From Candidatus Altimarinota bacterium (GTDB lineage Bacteria; Patescibacteriota; Gracilibacteria; BD1-5; UBA6164): DNA of 64,000 bases. The notes under the pieces were generated by a model that was given only the letters and a program-made list of their open reading frames with translations, searched no databases and had not been told where the DNA came from. Position numbers and translations under genes: made by a program. This document shows, piece by piece, positions 10,655-20,280 of this stretch. How positions within the stretch are numbered: position 1 is the first letter of the stretch; each line of letters opens with the position of its first letter. The stretch spans positions 62,001-126,000 of the forward strand of contig JAQVDN010000002.1 of assembly GCA_028698305.1 (NCBI GenBank), in the 5' to 3' direction.

Positions 10655-10673
10655 CCTCTCCCAAATGGAGAGG
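10655..10673. repeat. GC-rich palindrome between methyltransferase and DUF262 genes
   Basis: A perfect 7-bp stem CCTCTCC / GGAGAGG around CAAAT, preceded by GCCCTCACCTAG. It is strikingly GC-rich for this genome and resembles dispersed REP-like palindromes of other bacteria. Confidence 0.5.
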
Positions 10674-10687
10674 AATAATAAGGAAAA

Positions 10688-11668
10688 TTAAAGTTTTTTG
10701 TTTTTGATGATTACACGAGCATATGGAACTTCAACAACTCAATTTATAAACATATATAAATCTCAATCAACTGCTGCTCTTTTTTGAATTTCTTTTCTAT
10801 ATATTTTATGTTCAAATGAATATGGTTTTACTCAAATATCTAATCAAGAATTTGAAATTCAAAGTCATATAATTTCAAATTGTTTTGGATTATAATTATT
10901 TAAAAATGTTATTGGTACTCACATAAATCAACTATAATCTAAAGGAATTTCTTTTACTTTATCTATATTTATTGCATCAAAATTATAATATTTCATATAA
11001 TTATTTTCATTATAAATTTTATAAAGTATTAAATCTTCATATCTTTTTTGTATTTCTAAATTTGTATACCAAGCAATATTTCAAAACTTTTTCATATTTC
11101 AATTTGATTCTCTAAATTCTTTAGGAAAAGTATATCAAAGCCATATCTTATCATCTTTTATAAGTTTAAATATTTCTTTATATGTTAAAGCATTTTGATT
11201 TCATATAATCAAAAAAGTTTTATTATATTCCATTAATTGAGCTACATATTCTCTAAAAAGTGAAAATGGTGGGTTTGTAATTATTATGTCTGATTCTTTT
11301 AGTATCTCTATACATTCTGGACTCCTAAAATCTCAATTTTGTTTGAGTGGAGTTTTAATTATATCTAGTTTATTTATCTTTCAATCATGATTTCTATCTC
11401 AAATTATTTCTAGTTTATAGCTTGGTTTTTCATCTTCAAAATGAGTAGAAACAAGTTTTTTTATTCATAGATATTCAAAATTGAGTTCAAAATATTTCCA
11501 AAAATTACTTTCTTCTGGATCATCACAATTACAAAAAATAGTTTTTCATTTAAAGTGTTGTTTATAATGACCAAGTTCTTTTTCTATATCTGATAACTGA
11601 GTATAAAACTCATCATTTTTGGCTTTATTTGCCTTTCTTAAGTTTCAGTTTCAAGATTTTTTTTTCAT
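10688..11668 (-). CDS. EcoRI-family adenine-specific DNA methyltransferase
   Basis: This 326-residue methyltransferase matches the EcoRI-like m6A family. The start KKKSGNGNLRKANKAKNDEFYT resembles the family's conserved N-terminus, which ends in NDEFYTQ. The catalytic motif is NPPF, within SDIIITNPPFSLFREY near residue 140. FCNCDDPEESNF (about 50) and LGYTFPKEFRE (about 195) are also family-like. It transfers a methyl group from S-adenosylmethionine to adenine N6. The companion nuclease is probably the DUF262-HNH protein downstream, since no EcoRI-like endonuclease is next to it. Confidence 0.88.
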
Positions 11669-11676
11669 AATAAAAA

Positions 11677-11698
11677 GGTAACAAAATAAATTGTTACC
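11677..11698. repeat. Perfect 8-bp palindrome upstream of the methyltransferase
   Basis: GGTAACAA and TTGTTACC are separated by six bases, 9 bases upstream of the methyltransferase start codon. It could be an operator or control-protein site. Confidence 0.45.
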
Positions 11699-11755
11699 AA
11701 AAAACAAGCAAAATTATTGCTTAATATTTATTATTTATAGATTTTTTGACAATAT

Positions 11756-11895
11756 AAAAAGGAGGAAATTAACTATCCTATTATATCGCCAAAAAACCTT
11801 AACCATACCATTAAAAATATGAAAAGGAGAGGAAAAGTTAATTTCCTCCTTTTTACCTTCAATGGTATAGTAATTTTTAGTTAATGTTTTTTGGC
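11756..11895. repeat. Interleaved inverted repeats (pseudoknot-capable element)
   Basis: Two long inverted repeats are interlocked. Arm A at 11756-11774 is a perfect 19-base reverse complement of 11836-11854. Arm B at 11788-11812 matches the reverse complement of 11861-11895, with a roughly ten-base insertion on the right. The order A, B, A', B' allows either two mutually exclusive hairpins or one large H-type pseudoknot in RNA. There is no reading frame. It lies between the ABC-like ATPase and the methyltransferase, so it may be a leader, attenuator, non-coding RNA or small mobile element. Confidence 0.75.
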
Positions 11896-11943
11896 TCTTT
11901 TAGTTTATGGAAAATGGGTGGATTTGCAAGTTTTGGAAAGAAA

Positions 11944-11971
11944 AAACATCTCAAATTAATTTGAGATGTTT
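11944..11971 (-). terminator. Terminator of the ATPase gene
   Basis: Hairpin AAACATCTCAAA / TTTGAGATGTTT; the ATPase stop codon lies in its loop. Confidence 0.8.
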
Positions 11972-14268
11972 TCATTAAGATATTTAACTTTTTTATATAA
12001 TTCTTTTAAATGCCAATCTGACATATCTAAGATTGGTTCATACATAAATGAATTCAAGTGAATACTTTCAGGTGTCATTAATAAAACTTGTTTCATAATT
12101 TGTTCTTCACTTATTTCTTCGTCTAAGTATTTTTTAAATTCAAACAAATTTAATTTTTTTGATATATCATATAAAATTCTTGTTTGATCACTTGTAATAG
12201 CTTTCCAAAATTCTACTCAACTTATTTCAACGCTTTTGTATTGAATTTTATCTATTTTAAATAACTTATCCAACATTAACTTCTCAGCAATTAATCTTAT
12301 AGATATAGATAATAATATTTTTTCTTCAAGCATTAAATATTCTGTTTTTTTATCTACTATCTTAGCATTATTTAAAATAAAATCATATACTAAGTCACTT
12401 TCATTTTCAATATACTCATCCAATGTTTTATCTTTCTTTTCAACAAGTACTTCTTGAATAATCTTTTCTAAATCTCTCATTCTAACTGACATTGTATTTT
12501 CTTTGAAGTGTAATAAAGATGTTAGAGTATCGTATTGTTTACTTATTCATTCAAAAGCTACTTCTCAAGAATAATCTAATAAATTTCTAATAAAAGGAAT
12601 CAATCCAACAACTTTTGAATAATTTCATGCTTTATGAAATGTATCTTTCCAATTATGTAAAGGGTTCATTATTCACATTTTTTCAATTGTTTCTAAAATT
12701 ATTCAGTCATTATTTTTAAATGAAAATAAACAATGTTTCATTAAACTATTTCAAAGTAATCTTAATTGAATATTTCTATAAAAATCAAAATTATGAGTTA
12801 ATATAATTAATTTAAAAATTTTATTTCAAGTTTTATCTTCAAGATTTGCAATTTCATGTAAATACTCGATAATTGCATATTTATTTTTATAATCAAAAGA
12901 ATCTGCAATGTCATCTATTACTAATAAATGATTTCATCATTCTTTTTTTCTTCTTTCAAATTCAAAAATAATATATATTAAATATAAAACTCTTTTTTCT
13001 CAGTTTGATAAAATATCTAACTGCAATAATTGATTTTTATCAAATTCACATTGATTTTTAGTATTATTATTATATATAAATTTTAACCTAGCTTCATCTC
13101 TTCAAACTACAACATTTTCTTTATCATAAATATCAATTTTAAAATCAACATCAAACCTATTTTTAAATATTTTTATAGTATTATACCAATCTGTTTTATA
13201 ATTTTTTGCTTCTTCTAAGATTTCTTTTAATTTTTTAATTCAATCATTATATAATTTTTTCAATTCATTTAATTCTTTTTCATTTTGTTTAAAATAATAA
13301 TTCCATAAATCTTTTTTTAACTCATTTTGTTTATTTAACTTGATAACAAATTTAGATCATTCTGTTTCAATGTGTTCTTGAAACTCCTTAACATCTTTTG
13401 TTCATTTTGAAATCAATAATAATAAGCGTAATAAATCTTTATTTGTTGATATTTCAGATTTTATATTCTTAATAAATTCATCAAATTCTAAATCATTAGA
13501 AATATCTCAATTTTTTTCTATATTTAATTTTAATTTATTATTTGTACCAGTAAAAAATTTAGTATTTCTTATCTCTTTTAGTAAATTATCTGCTTGATAA
13601 ATTGTAAATCATCACAATCTAAAACATGAATATTTATTAATTATTTCCTTATATTTTGCCTCATAATTACCAATATTAGAAGCTAATTCAGGGTCATTTA
13701 ATAAGTCTTGAGCTTTTTTACTAAATATTATTCAATATTTTACATTTTCATAATCATTTAAATTTGAAAAGTCAATTCATCAATATTCTATATTCAAAAA
13801 ATCTAAAAAATTTAATTCTTCTTTTCAATAGTCTTCAAGAATCTTTTTTTCAATTGATGATTGTTCAACTTTTGATAATCAATTAATTCAAAATATTAAC
13901 TTTTTTTTCTGTTTTTCTATGTTTTCATAGATTAATAAATATTCTTTTTGATATTTAGGGTTTATTAATAAGTTTGAAAAATTACCATGGTATTCTAAAT
14001 TTAATGATTCAATAGGAAATATTTTTTCTTTATCAATTATCTTATCATTCTCATCTTTTAAAATAATACTTCATTCTATATTATTAATTTTATCACATGG
14101 CTTAGTTCATTCTAGACTAATATAATCTCTAAATCATTTTAAAAATGATGTTTTCATTGTTCAATTTGGAGCATATATTGAGTAAACATTAGATTTTTCA
14201 AAATCAAAGTCTTCACACATCTCCTTTATTCAATAACAATTTTTTAATTCAACCTTTAATTTTTTCAT
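11956..14268 (-). CDS. Large SMC/ABC-like ATPase of defence type
   Basis: A 770-residue ATP-binding protein. The P-loop is at about residues 34-41 as APNGTMKTS, a form in which Met replaces the second P-loop Gly. A long helical, coiled-coil-like middle follows (about 90-380). Then come the ABC-type signature LSNGEKRVLYLIYIIFE (about 417) and a Walker B region VIDDIADSFDYKNKYAI (about 450). The order of parts is that of AAA_13/RloC/PrrC-like and OLD-like defence ATPases. The C-terminal 250 residues are unknown and could be the effector. It starts five bases after a KTSC protein, an operon. The nuclease or anticodon-nuclease function is not proven. Confidence 0.75.
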
Positions 14269-14273
14269 CTACA

Positions 14274-14492
14274 TTACTTAACAAATAAGTCTCTACAATT
14301 TTTCATTAGATATGAATTCAATCAATCTCAATCAATAGCTAATTTTTTCATATTTTCTATATTTTCAACTCAAGCAGAACTATAACTATATTTATATATT
14401 TTTCATGATTTAAACTTTATATCTATATAAGTTTCTCATATTTGATATTCTATAATTCAAGAATCTCAATCAATATCTTTGTATTTTAACAT
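14274..14492 (-). CDS. KTSC-domain-like small protein
   Basis: A 72-residue protein with the layout of a KTSC domain. An N-terminal strand-rich part (IIEYQIGETYIDIKFKSGKIYKYSYSS) is followed by a helix and GDGLNSYLMK, which corresponds to the Gly-x-x-Phe/Leu-Asn motif. Such domains occur alone or with phage-defence proteins and lysyl-tRNA synthetases. The large ATPase gene begins five bases after its stop, so they are co-transcribed. Its role as a partner or inhibitor is inference. Confidence 0.6.
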
Positions 14493-14889
14493 TTTTTATA
14501 TTTATTAAATAAAAACTTGAAAATCCTAAAAAATATAATAAAATAGGAGAGCTTAAATTAAAATAAAAATTTATTTTATTTTTTATTATATTTTTTTATT
14601 TTACTAGCCTCTGGGATTTTCTTCAGAGGCATTTTTTGTATCTAGATACATTTTTCTAAATTAGAATATAAACTCATCTCTCACTATATAAAATAAAACA
14701 TAAAAGTAAATTTATGTTTTATTTTAATGTTAATTTTTTGTTAAAAACATACACATAAATTATATAAAAAGTATATTATAATTCATTTCTACAAAACTCC
14801 CCTTGAATTTTCCCTTTTTTTCTATAAAAAATCATAAAATAAAAAATCTACAATAATTGTAGATTTTTTATTTTTACTATATATTTTTA
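14493..14889. other. Intergenic region with two hairpins
   Basis: About 400 bases upstream of the KTSC gene hold no reading frame. A GC-rich hairpin with a perfect GCCTCTG / CAGAGGC stem and T6 tail is at 14607-14636. A second terminator-like hairpin is at 14842-14868 (stem AAAAATCTAC / GTAGATTTTT). The first could end a short plus-strand transcript starting near 14540; no such gene was recognised. Confidence 0.5.
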
Positions 14890-15084
14890 CTATTTTATAC
14901 TTAACAAAGTAGTATATTCTCATTTTTCATATTCTTTTAATGCATTATCTAAACTTTTTTGCATTTTAGGATTAGGTGATTTTTTTACTTCTTCTATTCT
15001 CAATACTTTTCAACTAGAAACGAGTTTTATGATTTTTTGAACAGATGATAAAGCATTTTCTTTATCTACTAGTATAGGATGCAT
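14890..15084 (-). CDS. Small hypothetical protein, 64 residues
   Basis: A basic helical protein (ENALSSVQKIIKLVSSGKVLRIEEVKKSPNP, then MQKSLDNALKEYEKGEYTTL) with no membrane segment. The pattern of a helix, a short strand and a C-terminal tail containing EYEKGEY is reminiscent of small antitoxins, but no toxin is adjacent. It lies at the edge of the defence island, divergent from the pyrophosphatase gene. Family not recognised. Confidence 0.5.
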
Positions 15085-15217
15085 AATATTATAATTATGA
15101 AATATTAATAATGGCATTATATTAATATTTTTATAAAAGTAAACATAAAAAAATCTTGAATTTTCTCTTTTTTTCTATAAAATACTGCAAATATTTTAAA
15201 ATTAATGAATTTAAAAC

Positions 15218-16153
15218 ATGATAGATATAAAAGTTGTATGACACAAAATTCCTGACACTGATTGTACTTTGGCAGCTATAATATTTGCTGATTTTTTAAA
15301 TAAAAAGAATATTTATTCTGCAAAAGCTTATATTCAATGAAAATTAAATAAAGAAACAGAGTATTTACTAGATTTGTTAAAAATAGAAACTCCAGAAATA
15401 GCTGACACTTTCCCTGCTTGAACAAAAGTAGCTCTAGTTGACCACAATGAAGATTTTCAAACATTGACAAATATAAAAGAATTAGAAGTAGAATTTATAG
15501 TTGATCACCACAAAATAGATTTTGCAAGTTCTGCACCACTAAATATCAGAATAGAACCAATTTGTTCTACTTGCTCTATATTGTACAAGATGTATCTAGA
15601 AGCTTGATTTGAAATAGATAAAAAAATTGGGACTATGATGCTTGCTTGAATATTATCAGATAGTTTATTGTTTAAATCTGCAACTACTACAAAAGTAGAT
15701 GTAGAAATAGCTGAAAAACTAAAAGAAATAACTGGTATATCTGACTTAGAAGCATTTGCAATGCCTATGTTTGATGCAAAATCAGACCTTTGAGATATGG
15801 ATCCTATAGATTTGATAAAATATGATTACAAAGAATTTGATTTTTCTTGAACAAAAGCTGGAGTTTGAACACTAGAAACTACAAATCCAAACTATGCTCT
15901 TGGTAGAAAAGATGAGATACTTAAAGCTATGCAAACTATAAAAGACAGTGATAAACTAGATTTTATATTTTTATCAATTGTAGATATTATCTGAGAAAAA
16001 AATATATCAATTGTACTAGATTGAGCAGATTCAAAAGTCGCAAGTGAAGTATTTGGTGCTGAAGTAAAAGATAATTTGATAGATTTAAAAAGAAGATTAT
16101 CAAGAAAAAAACAAGTTATTCCAGACTTAACTGAGTATTTCTTAAATAAATAA
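15218..16153 (+). CDS. ppaC: Manganese-dependent inorganic pyrophosphatase (DHH family)
   Basis: A 311-residue family II pyrophosphatase that hydrolyses PPi to phosphate in the cytoplasm. It shows GHKIPDTDCTLAAI at residue 8 (metal-binding His and Asps), LVDHNE at about 75 and the DHH motif in IVDHHKIDF at about 100. DHHA2-domain features follow: the GRKDEI stretch near 230 and the RRLSRKKQVIP end, whose basic residues bind phosphate. The length is typical (about 310). The frame remains open for 54 codons beyond the TAA (see next entry). Confidence 0.92.
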
Positions 16154-16318
16154 ATATGACTATTAGCTGATTCTAAAATTAGAGATGAAATCTATGCTGA
16201 ACACCAAAAAATAGCAGAATCTGAAATAGAAAATAGAAGATGACAAATCGATGATTTACTAGATAATTGAGTTGGGAGAACTATACCAACTCAAAAATGA
16301 TATCATGATTTTAATTAA
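16154..16318 (+). other. In-frame open extension after the ppaC stop
   Basis: After the TAA of ppaC the same frame continues without a stop for 54 codons. It has protein-like composition (QKIAESEIENRRGQIDDLLDN and so on) and four Gly TGA codons. No ATG, GTG or TTG is found in this frame. It may be a readthrough tail, a remnant of a separate gene that lost its start, or chance. The use of TGA at plausible glycine sites favours a once-coding segment. Confidence 0.4.
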
Positions 16319-16343
16319 AAAAACAAGTCATAATTGTTTTTTT
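16317..16343 (+). terminator. Terminator after the ppaC region
   Basis: AAAAAACAA / TTGTTTTTT stem with a T-rich tail. Confidence 0.7.
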
Positions 16344-16365
16344 TGTTTTGTAAATTTAAAAAAAC

Positions 16366-16490
16366 TTGCTATATATTTTTTTTAGATATAATAGTAAGGA
16401 ATAAATAAATTTGTCTTGTTAAGTATCTTCTCCTGATATCATAAATGAGTGGTTTATTTTTCTAATGTTTATTATTATTACCTAGTGTCT
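16366..16490 (+). promoter_or_regulatory. Promoter and long leader of the RRM gene
   Basis: A perfect TATAAT at about 16387 is preceded 15 bases upstream by TTGCTA. It gives a leader of about 95 bases before the ATG at 16491. There is no Shine-Dalgarno-like sequence next to the start. Long leaders on bacterial RRM genes often carry temperature control, which is only an analogy here. Confidence 0.45.
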
Positions 16491-16751
16491 ATGGAAACTA
16501 AAAAATTATTCATTGGTGGTTTATCTTGGGGTTTAGATTGGCAAGAAGTTAAAGATGTATTTAAAGAATACGGAGAAGTAACTTTTGTTAAAGTTATTAA
16601 AGATAGAGAAACAGGAAAATCAAAAGGTTTTGGTTTTGTTGAATTCGCTAATCTTGAAGATGCGGTTAAAGCTAAAGAAGCTATGGATGGTGCAGAAGTT
16701 AACGGAAGAACTATAAAAGTTGACTTTGCAGTTGAAAAACAAGAAGCATAA
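16491..16751 (+). CDS. Single-RRM RNA-binding protein
   Basis: An 86-residue protein consisting of one RNA recognition motif, like the cyanobacterial Rbp cold-response proteins. RNP2 is LFIGGL (residues 6-11) and RNP1 is KGFGFVEF (about 46-53), with the aromatic residues that stack on RNA. A basic-acidic tail of a few residues follows. The first ATG giving RNP2 at the right distance was taken; the frame stays open upstream to a GTG at 16449. Unlike its neighbours it uses only GGN for its nine glycines and no TGA, suggesting high expression. It has its own promoter and terminator. Confidence 0.92.
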   Translation: METKKLFIGGLSWGLDWQEVKDVFKEYGEVTFVKVIKDRETGKSKGFGFVEFANLEDAVKAKEAMDGAEVNGRTIKVDFAVEKQEA

Positions 16752-16759
16752 TTTCAAAC

Positions 16760-16791
16760 AAAAAAAGAAGTAATATTACTTCTTTTTTTGT
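16760..16791 (+). terminator. Terminator of the RRM gene
   Basis: AAAGAAGTAA / TTACTTCTTT stem with a long T run. Confidence 0.85.
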
Positions 16792-16850
16792 TTTTATTTG
16801 AAAAAAATTTTTTTTTACTATAATCAAATTATTATACATAAATTATTATT

Positions 16851-17168
16851 ATGAGAGATAATGAAAAAATGTTTTGCCCTTTTATAGACTTTATGTCATT
16901 TTTATCAAAAAAATGGGTCCTTGTTATCATAAAATCAATAAGTGAATGATGTAAAAGTTATACAGATATAGAAAAAAATCTAATAGGAGTTAATCCTAGA
17001 ATACTTTCTAGTAGATTAAAAGAACTACAAGAAAAATGATTTGTAGAGAAAAAATTACTTTCAGAAGTGCCATATAGAGCCATATATTGTCTAACTACAA
17101 AATGAGAATGACTTTCTCATCATATAGAAGCACTTAGTAAATGGGTAAATAAAAACTTAGATAATTAA
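16851..17168 (+). CDS. HxlR-family winged-helix transcriptional regulator
   Basis: A 105-residue DNA-binding protein. The family pattern is present: a Cys-Pro near the N-terminus (FCPFIDFMSFLSKKWVLVIIKSI), then the recognition-helix region YTDIEKNLIGVNPRILSSRLKELQEKGFVEKKL, and the wing VPYRAIYCLTTKGEGL. The N-terminal Cys corresponds to the redox or aldehyde-sensing cysteine known in HxlR and HypR. It has no clear operon partner, so the target is unknown. Confidence 0.88.
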
Positions 17169-17182
17169 TTATCTAAGTTTAT
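17153..17182. terminator. Bidirectional terminator between HxlR and the two-component operon
   Basis: AAACTTAGATAATT / AATTATCTAAGTTT palindrome overlapping the HxlR stop, T-rich on both sides. Confidence 0.8.
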
Positions 17183-17185
17183 TTT

Positions 17186-17401
17186 TTATACTAAATCTTC
17201 AAGTTCATAATCATTTATAAATATGATTACAAGTCAAATAACTATACTAAGTAAATTTGATAACACAAAATAATCTGGGAAAAAATAACGATCAAATATA
17301 TTCCAGATTCATCTCCATATAACTACAACTGCAAGTAACAATAAAAATACTCTTATATTGTATATCAATGTCTTTTTATTTTTCTTTGATTTAAATATCA
17401 T
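17186..17401 (-). CDS. Small membrane protein, 71 residues
   Basis: A basic N-terminus (KSKKNKKT) is followed by two hydrophobic segments (about residues 14-30 and 48-64), so it should be a two-pass membrane protein with an acidic end (NDYELEDLV). It lies 67 bases downstream of the histidine kinase gene in the same direction and is probably the last gene of that operon. I do not recognise it. Confidence 0.65.
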
Positions 17402-17468
17402 AAATACCTTTATATCATATAATTATTTATATTATATCACATAAAAAAGTATATTGTCAAATAAATCA

Positions 17469-18692
17469 CTAAAATTTTATACTAAATCTTGTTCAGACAT
17501 TTTCTTCACTTTCAACTTTTATTTTCCAGTTATATATATCTCATATTTTCTTTACCAAAGATAATCAAATACCAAATCAAGAAGTATTTCTAGAATTATC
17601 AATTTTATAAAACCTATCCCAAATCTTGTTTATATTATCTTGTTTTATACCTATTCAAGTATCTTTTATAATCAATAAATTATTTTTATATCTTATATCT
17701 ATTTTTCACATTATCTTATTGTATTTTATAGCATTACCTATTATATTTGAGATAAATATATAAGCATAACTTTTATTTGCTTTTAAGATAATATCTTGTT
17801 TTATTTGTTTTGTAACAGTGATCTTTTTTTCATCTATTTTTTGTTTAAAATCATTTAATATTTCTCAAATCAAATCATCTAAATTGATTTCTTGAGTTTC
17901 CTTAAATAAATCTATATCACTAAGGTTTATAAGTGAATCAATAAGTGAATTGAGCTTTATAACTTCATTTTTAAGCTCATCAATCATAGATTCATCATAA
18001 GTTTTCATATCTTTTATCAGTTGTATATTTGAATCAATAACAGAAAGTGGAGTTTTGAGTTCATGTCCTGCATTATGAATAAAATCACTCATATCTTTTA
18101 TATTATTCTCAACTGGTATAAATATCTTATCAACAAATCTAATACCTATAAAATAAACTAAAAAAGAAAAAAGTAATGAAATAAATATAAAATATGTTAT
18201 ATCTTCAATATAATCAAACAAATCATATCTCAGTTTTTTAAATACAATAAAATGTGAACCATCTTCTAAATTTATCTTTTTTACAAAATATCATTTATAC
18301 TGAGTTATATTTAAAAAATCATCATCTTGTAAAATATTTAAAATAAAATCTTCAGTTACATTTTCTCTTATATCAATAAGCTTTACTAAATTAGTTTTAT
18401 CAATAAGTATAAAATTTAAAAAATCTTTTTCTCAAAAATCTCATTTTACCGCTCTTTTTTCTCATGGAGAAAATTTATCAAATTTTGGTAATTGATTCAA
18501 AACATTATCAAAATCATTTCAAGCTTTTTGTATAACTGAAGTACGAATAGAAAAATCTCTTTCTTCAAAAGTTACTTCTTTAAAATATTTAATACTAAAA
18601 AATGTGATTCATAAAATAAATACAACAACAAAAACTATTGTTGCAAAAACAATAGATAGGTGTTTTTTCGTTTTATTTATATTTGTAGTCAT
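17469..18692 (-). CDS. Membrane sensor histidine kinase
   Basis: A 407-residue two-component sensor. The first membrane helix is at about residues 13-35, an extracytoplasmic sensor region at about 40-160 and the second helix at about 165-185. The dimerisation box FIHNAGHELKTPLSVI at about 205 carries the phosphorylated His. The ATPase part has the N box (ISNIIGNAIKYN, about 320), G1 (IKDTGIGI) and G2 (GFGIGLSLVKKI). Domain order is complete. It starts two bases after the response regulator stop, so the pair is coupled. The sensed signal is unknown; the downstream-encoded Spy-like protein suggests envelope stress. Confidence 0.92.
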
Positions 18693-18694
18693 AA

Positions 18695-19357
18695 TTATTT
18701 AATTAAAAATCAAAATCATTTTTTAGTTTCTATTAAATCTTTTCACAATTTTTTTCTAAGATAACCAATATAAACATCAATAGTTTTACTAAACATAAAA
18801 TCTCCATCAAATTCTCACCAAACTTTTTCATATATATCTTGTCTAGACAATGTAAGTCATCTATTTTGAGATAAATATTTTAATAATTCAAATTCTAGTT
18901 TTGATAATTGTATAGTTTCATTTCATTTCTTTACTTCTTGATTTTGTAAATTTATTTCTAAATCTCAAATAGTTATAATAGTTGTACTTTTATTTATATT
19001 TTTTCTTCTTGTTATAGCATTTATCCTTGCTAAAAGTTCACTATAATCAAAAGGTTTAACTAGATAATCATCGGCTCCAGAATCAAGTCAATGTACTATA
19101 TCGTCATTTTTTCACATAGAAGTAAGCATGATTATAGCGACATCTTTTTCTTTTTCTCTCAGAGTTTTACATATATCTATACCATTCATAGAAGGTAGAT
19201 TTAAATCCAAGATAATAGCATCATAATATCTTGTAGATGCTTTATACAAACCATCTCTACCATCAAGTGCTACTTCTGAAAATATATCTCTACTTGAAAA
19301 ATATCTAACTATATTTCTTGATAATATTTCATTATCTTCTATGACAAGTATCCTCAT
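18695..19357 (-). CDS. OmpR/PhoB-family response regulator
   Basis: A 220-residue regulator. The receiver domain starts [10 protein letters not shown], with the acidic pair at 8-9. The phosphorylated Asp is in [13 protein letters not shown] (about residue 52), the Thr in IIMLTSM (about 80) and the Lys in [14 protein letters not shown] (about 104). The winged-helix effector has [24 protein letters not shown] and [12 protein letters not shown]. The C-terminal sequence ETKKGFGFLIK replaces the usual TVRGxGY. It is followed immediately by its kinase. Confidence 0.93.
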
Positions 19358-19514
19358 TTTTTTATTTTAGTAAATATAATTCATTATATACAAATAATTA
19401 TATTTTAAAAGATTAAGAAATAATTAAGAAAAAACTAGATTTTTTTTGAAATCTAGTTTTTATTTATAAAAAAGTTTTTCCTTAAATTTATTTTTAGTAT
19501 TTATTTATTATGTA

Positions 19515-20060
19515 TTAGTCATTTAATTCTTGAATTTTTGCTTTTCTTTCTGCTCTTTCTTTAACTATTTCAGTTCTTACTAATTCTTCATCACTTGTTA
19601 ATTTTTCTCAAGCTAACAATTTATCAATTACAGCTTCATGAGCTTCTCTTCTTGCTTGCATTTCAGCTTTTTTTGTTTCAAAAAATGCTTTTTTTTCATC
19701 ATCACTCATAGCTTCTAATGTAGTTTTTTCTTCAGTAGTTAGATCATTTAAAAATCCTCATTTATTTCATCTTCACATTCCTTTTCATTCTCATCTTCAC
19801 ATTTCAGGTTTATTTGCTTCAAATTCAGCAAGTTGTGTTTCTTCTTCAGCAGTTAAAGTTTCTCAATTTCTTTTTTTATCCAAAATTGTTCTCATAGCTT
19901 CCATTTGTGATTTTTGTTCTGTAGTTAATTCCTGTCTTTCAAATTTTTTATTTGTTTTTCAAGAAGAATTAGTAGTATCATCAGCAAATGAAACTCAAAT
20001 TGATGTAGCAGTTATAGCAGTAATCAATGCTCAAGCAAGTATTTTAATATTATTATTCAT
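19515..20060 (-). CDS. Exported Spy/LTXXQ-like protein
   Basis: A 181-residue protein with an N-terminal signal peptide (hydrophobic residues 6-24, ending SFADD). The mature part is almost wholly charged helix and contains two LTxEE/LTTEE motifs (ELTTEQKSQMEAM at about 43 and NDLTTEEKTTLEAM at about 105), the pattern of Spy/CpxP periplasmic chaperones. A Gly-rich RG(N/E)GKGMGRG loop separates the halves. It is upstream of the two-component genes in the same direction, as in Cpx-type envelope-stress systems. Confidence 0.7.
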
Positions 20061-20280
20061 AGGCAAATAAGGTAAAAAATTAAAAATTTTTGTTAATTCT
20101 TTACTTATAAATAATCTTTAGAACCTAGATATAGAAAATATTTTCTTTACATTTTTAGATAAAAGATTATTATTCACAAGCAAAGGTAACTTTGTATGGT
20201 TAGTGTAATTCCCCGGGATTACACTTTTATTATACTTTATAAAATTAAGAAGTAGTTAAGAAAAAATAAATAAATAAAAA
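20061..20280. promoter_or_regulatory. Regulatory gap with strong palindrome
   Basis: The 220 bases between the exporter permease stop and the Spy-like gene contain a palindrome at 20201-20224. AGTGTAAT and ATTACACT flank a GC core with CCCCGGG, and a T-rich run follows on the plus strand. It could be an operator for the adjacent response regulator, or a terminator. A second inverted repeat, AATAATCTTT / AAAGATTATT, lies near 20110 and 20163. No reading frame was seen. Confidence 0.5.

Noticed and set aside
14607-14636. A riboswitch upstream of the defence operon
   Set aside because: Only a single plain hairpin with a T tail is present, which is more likely a terminator.
16449-16490. RRM protein starting upstream at the GTG
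   Set aside because: The extra 14 residues are unlike RRM families, and the ATG at 16491 gives the normal N-terminus.
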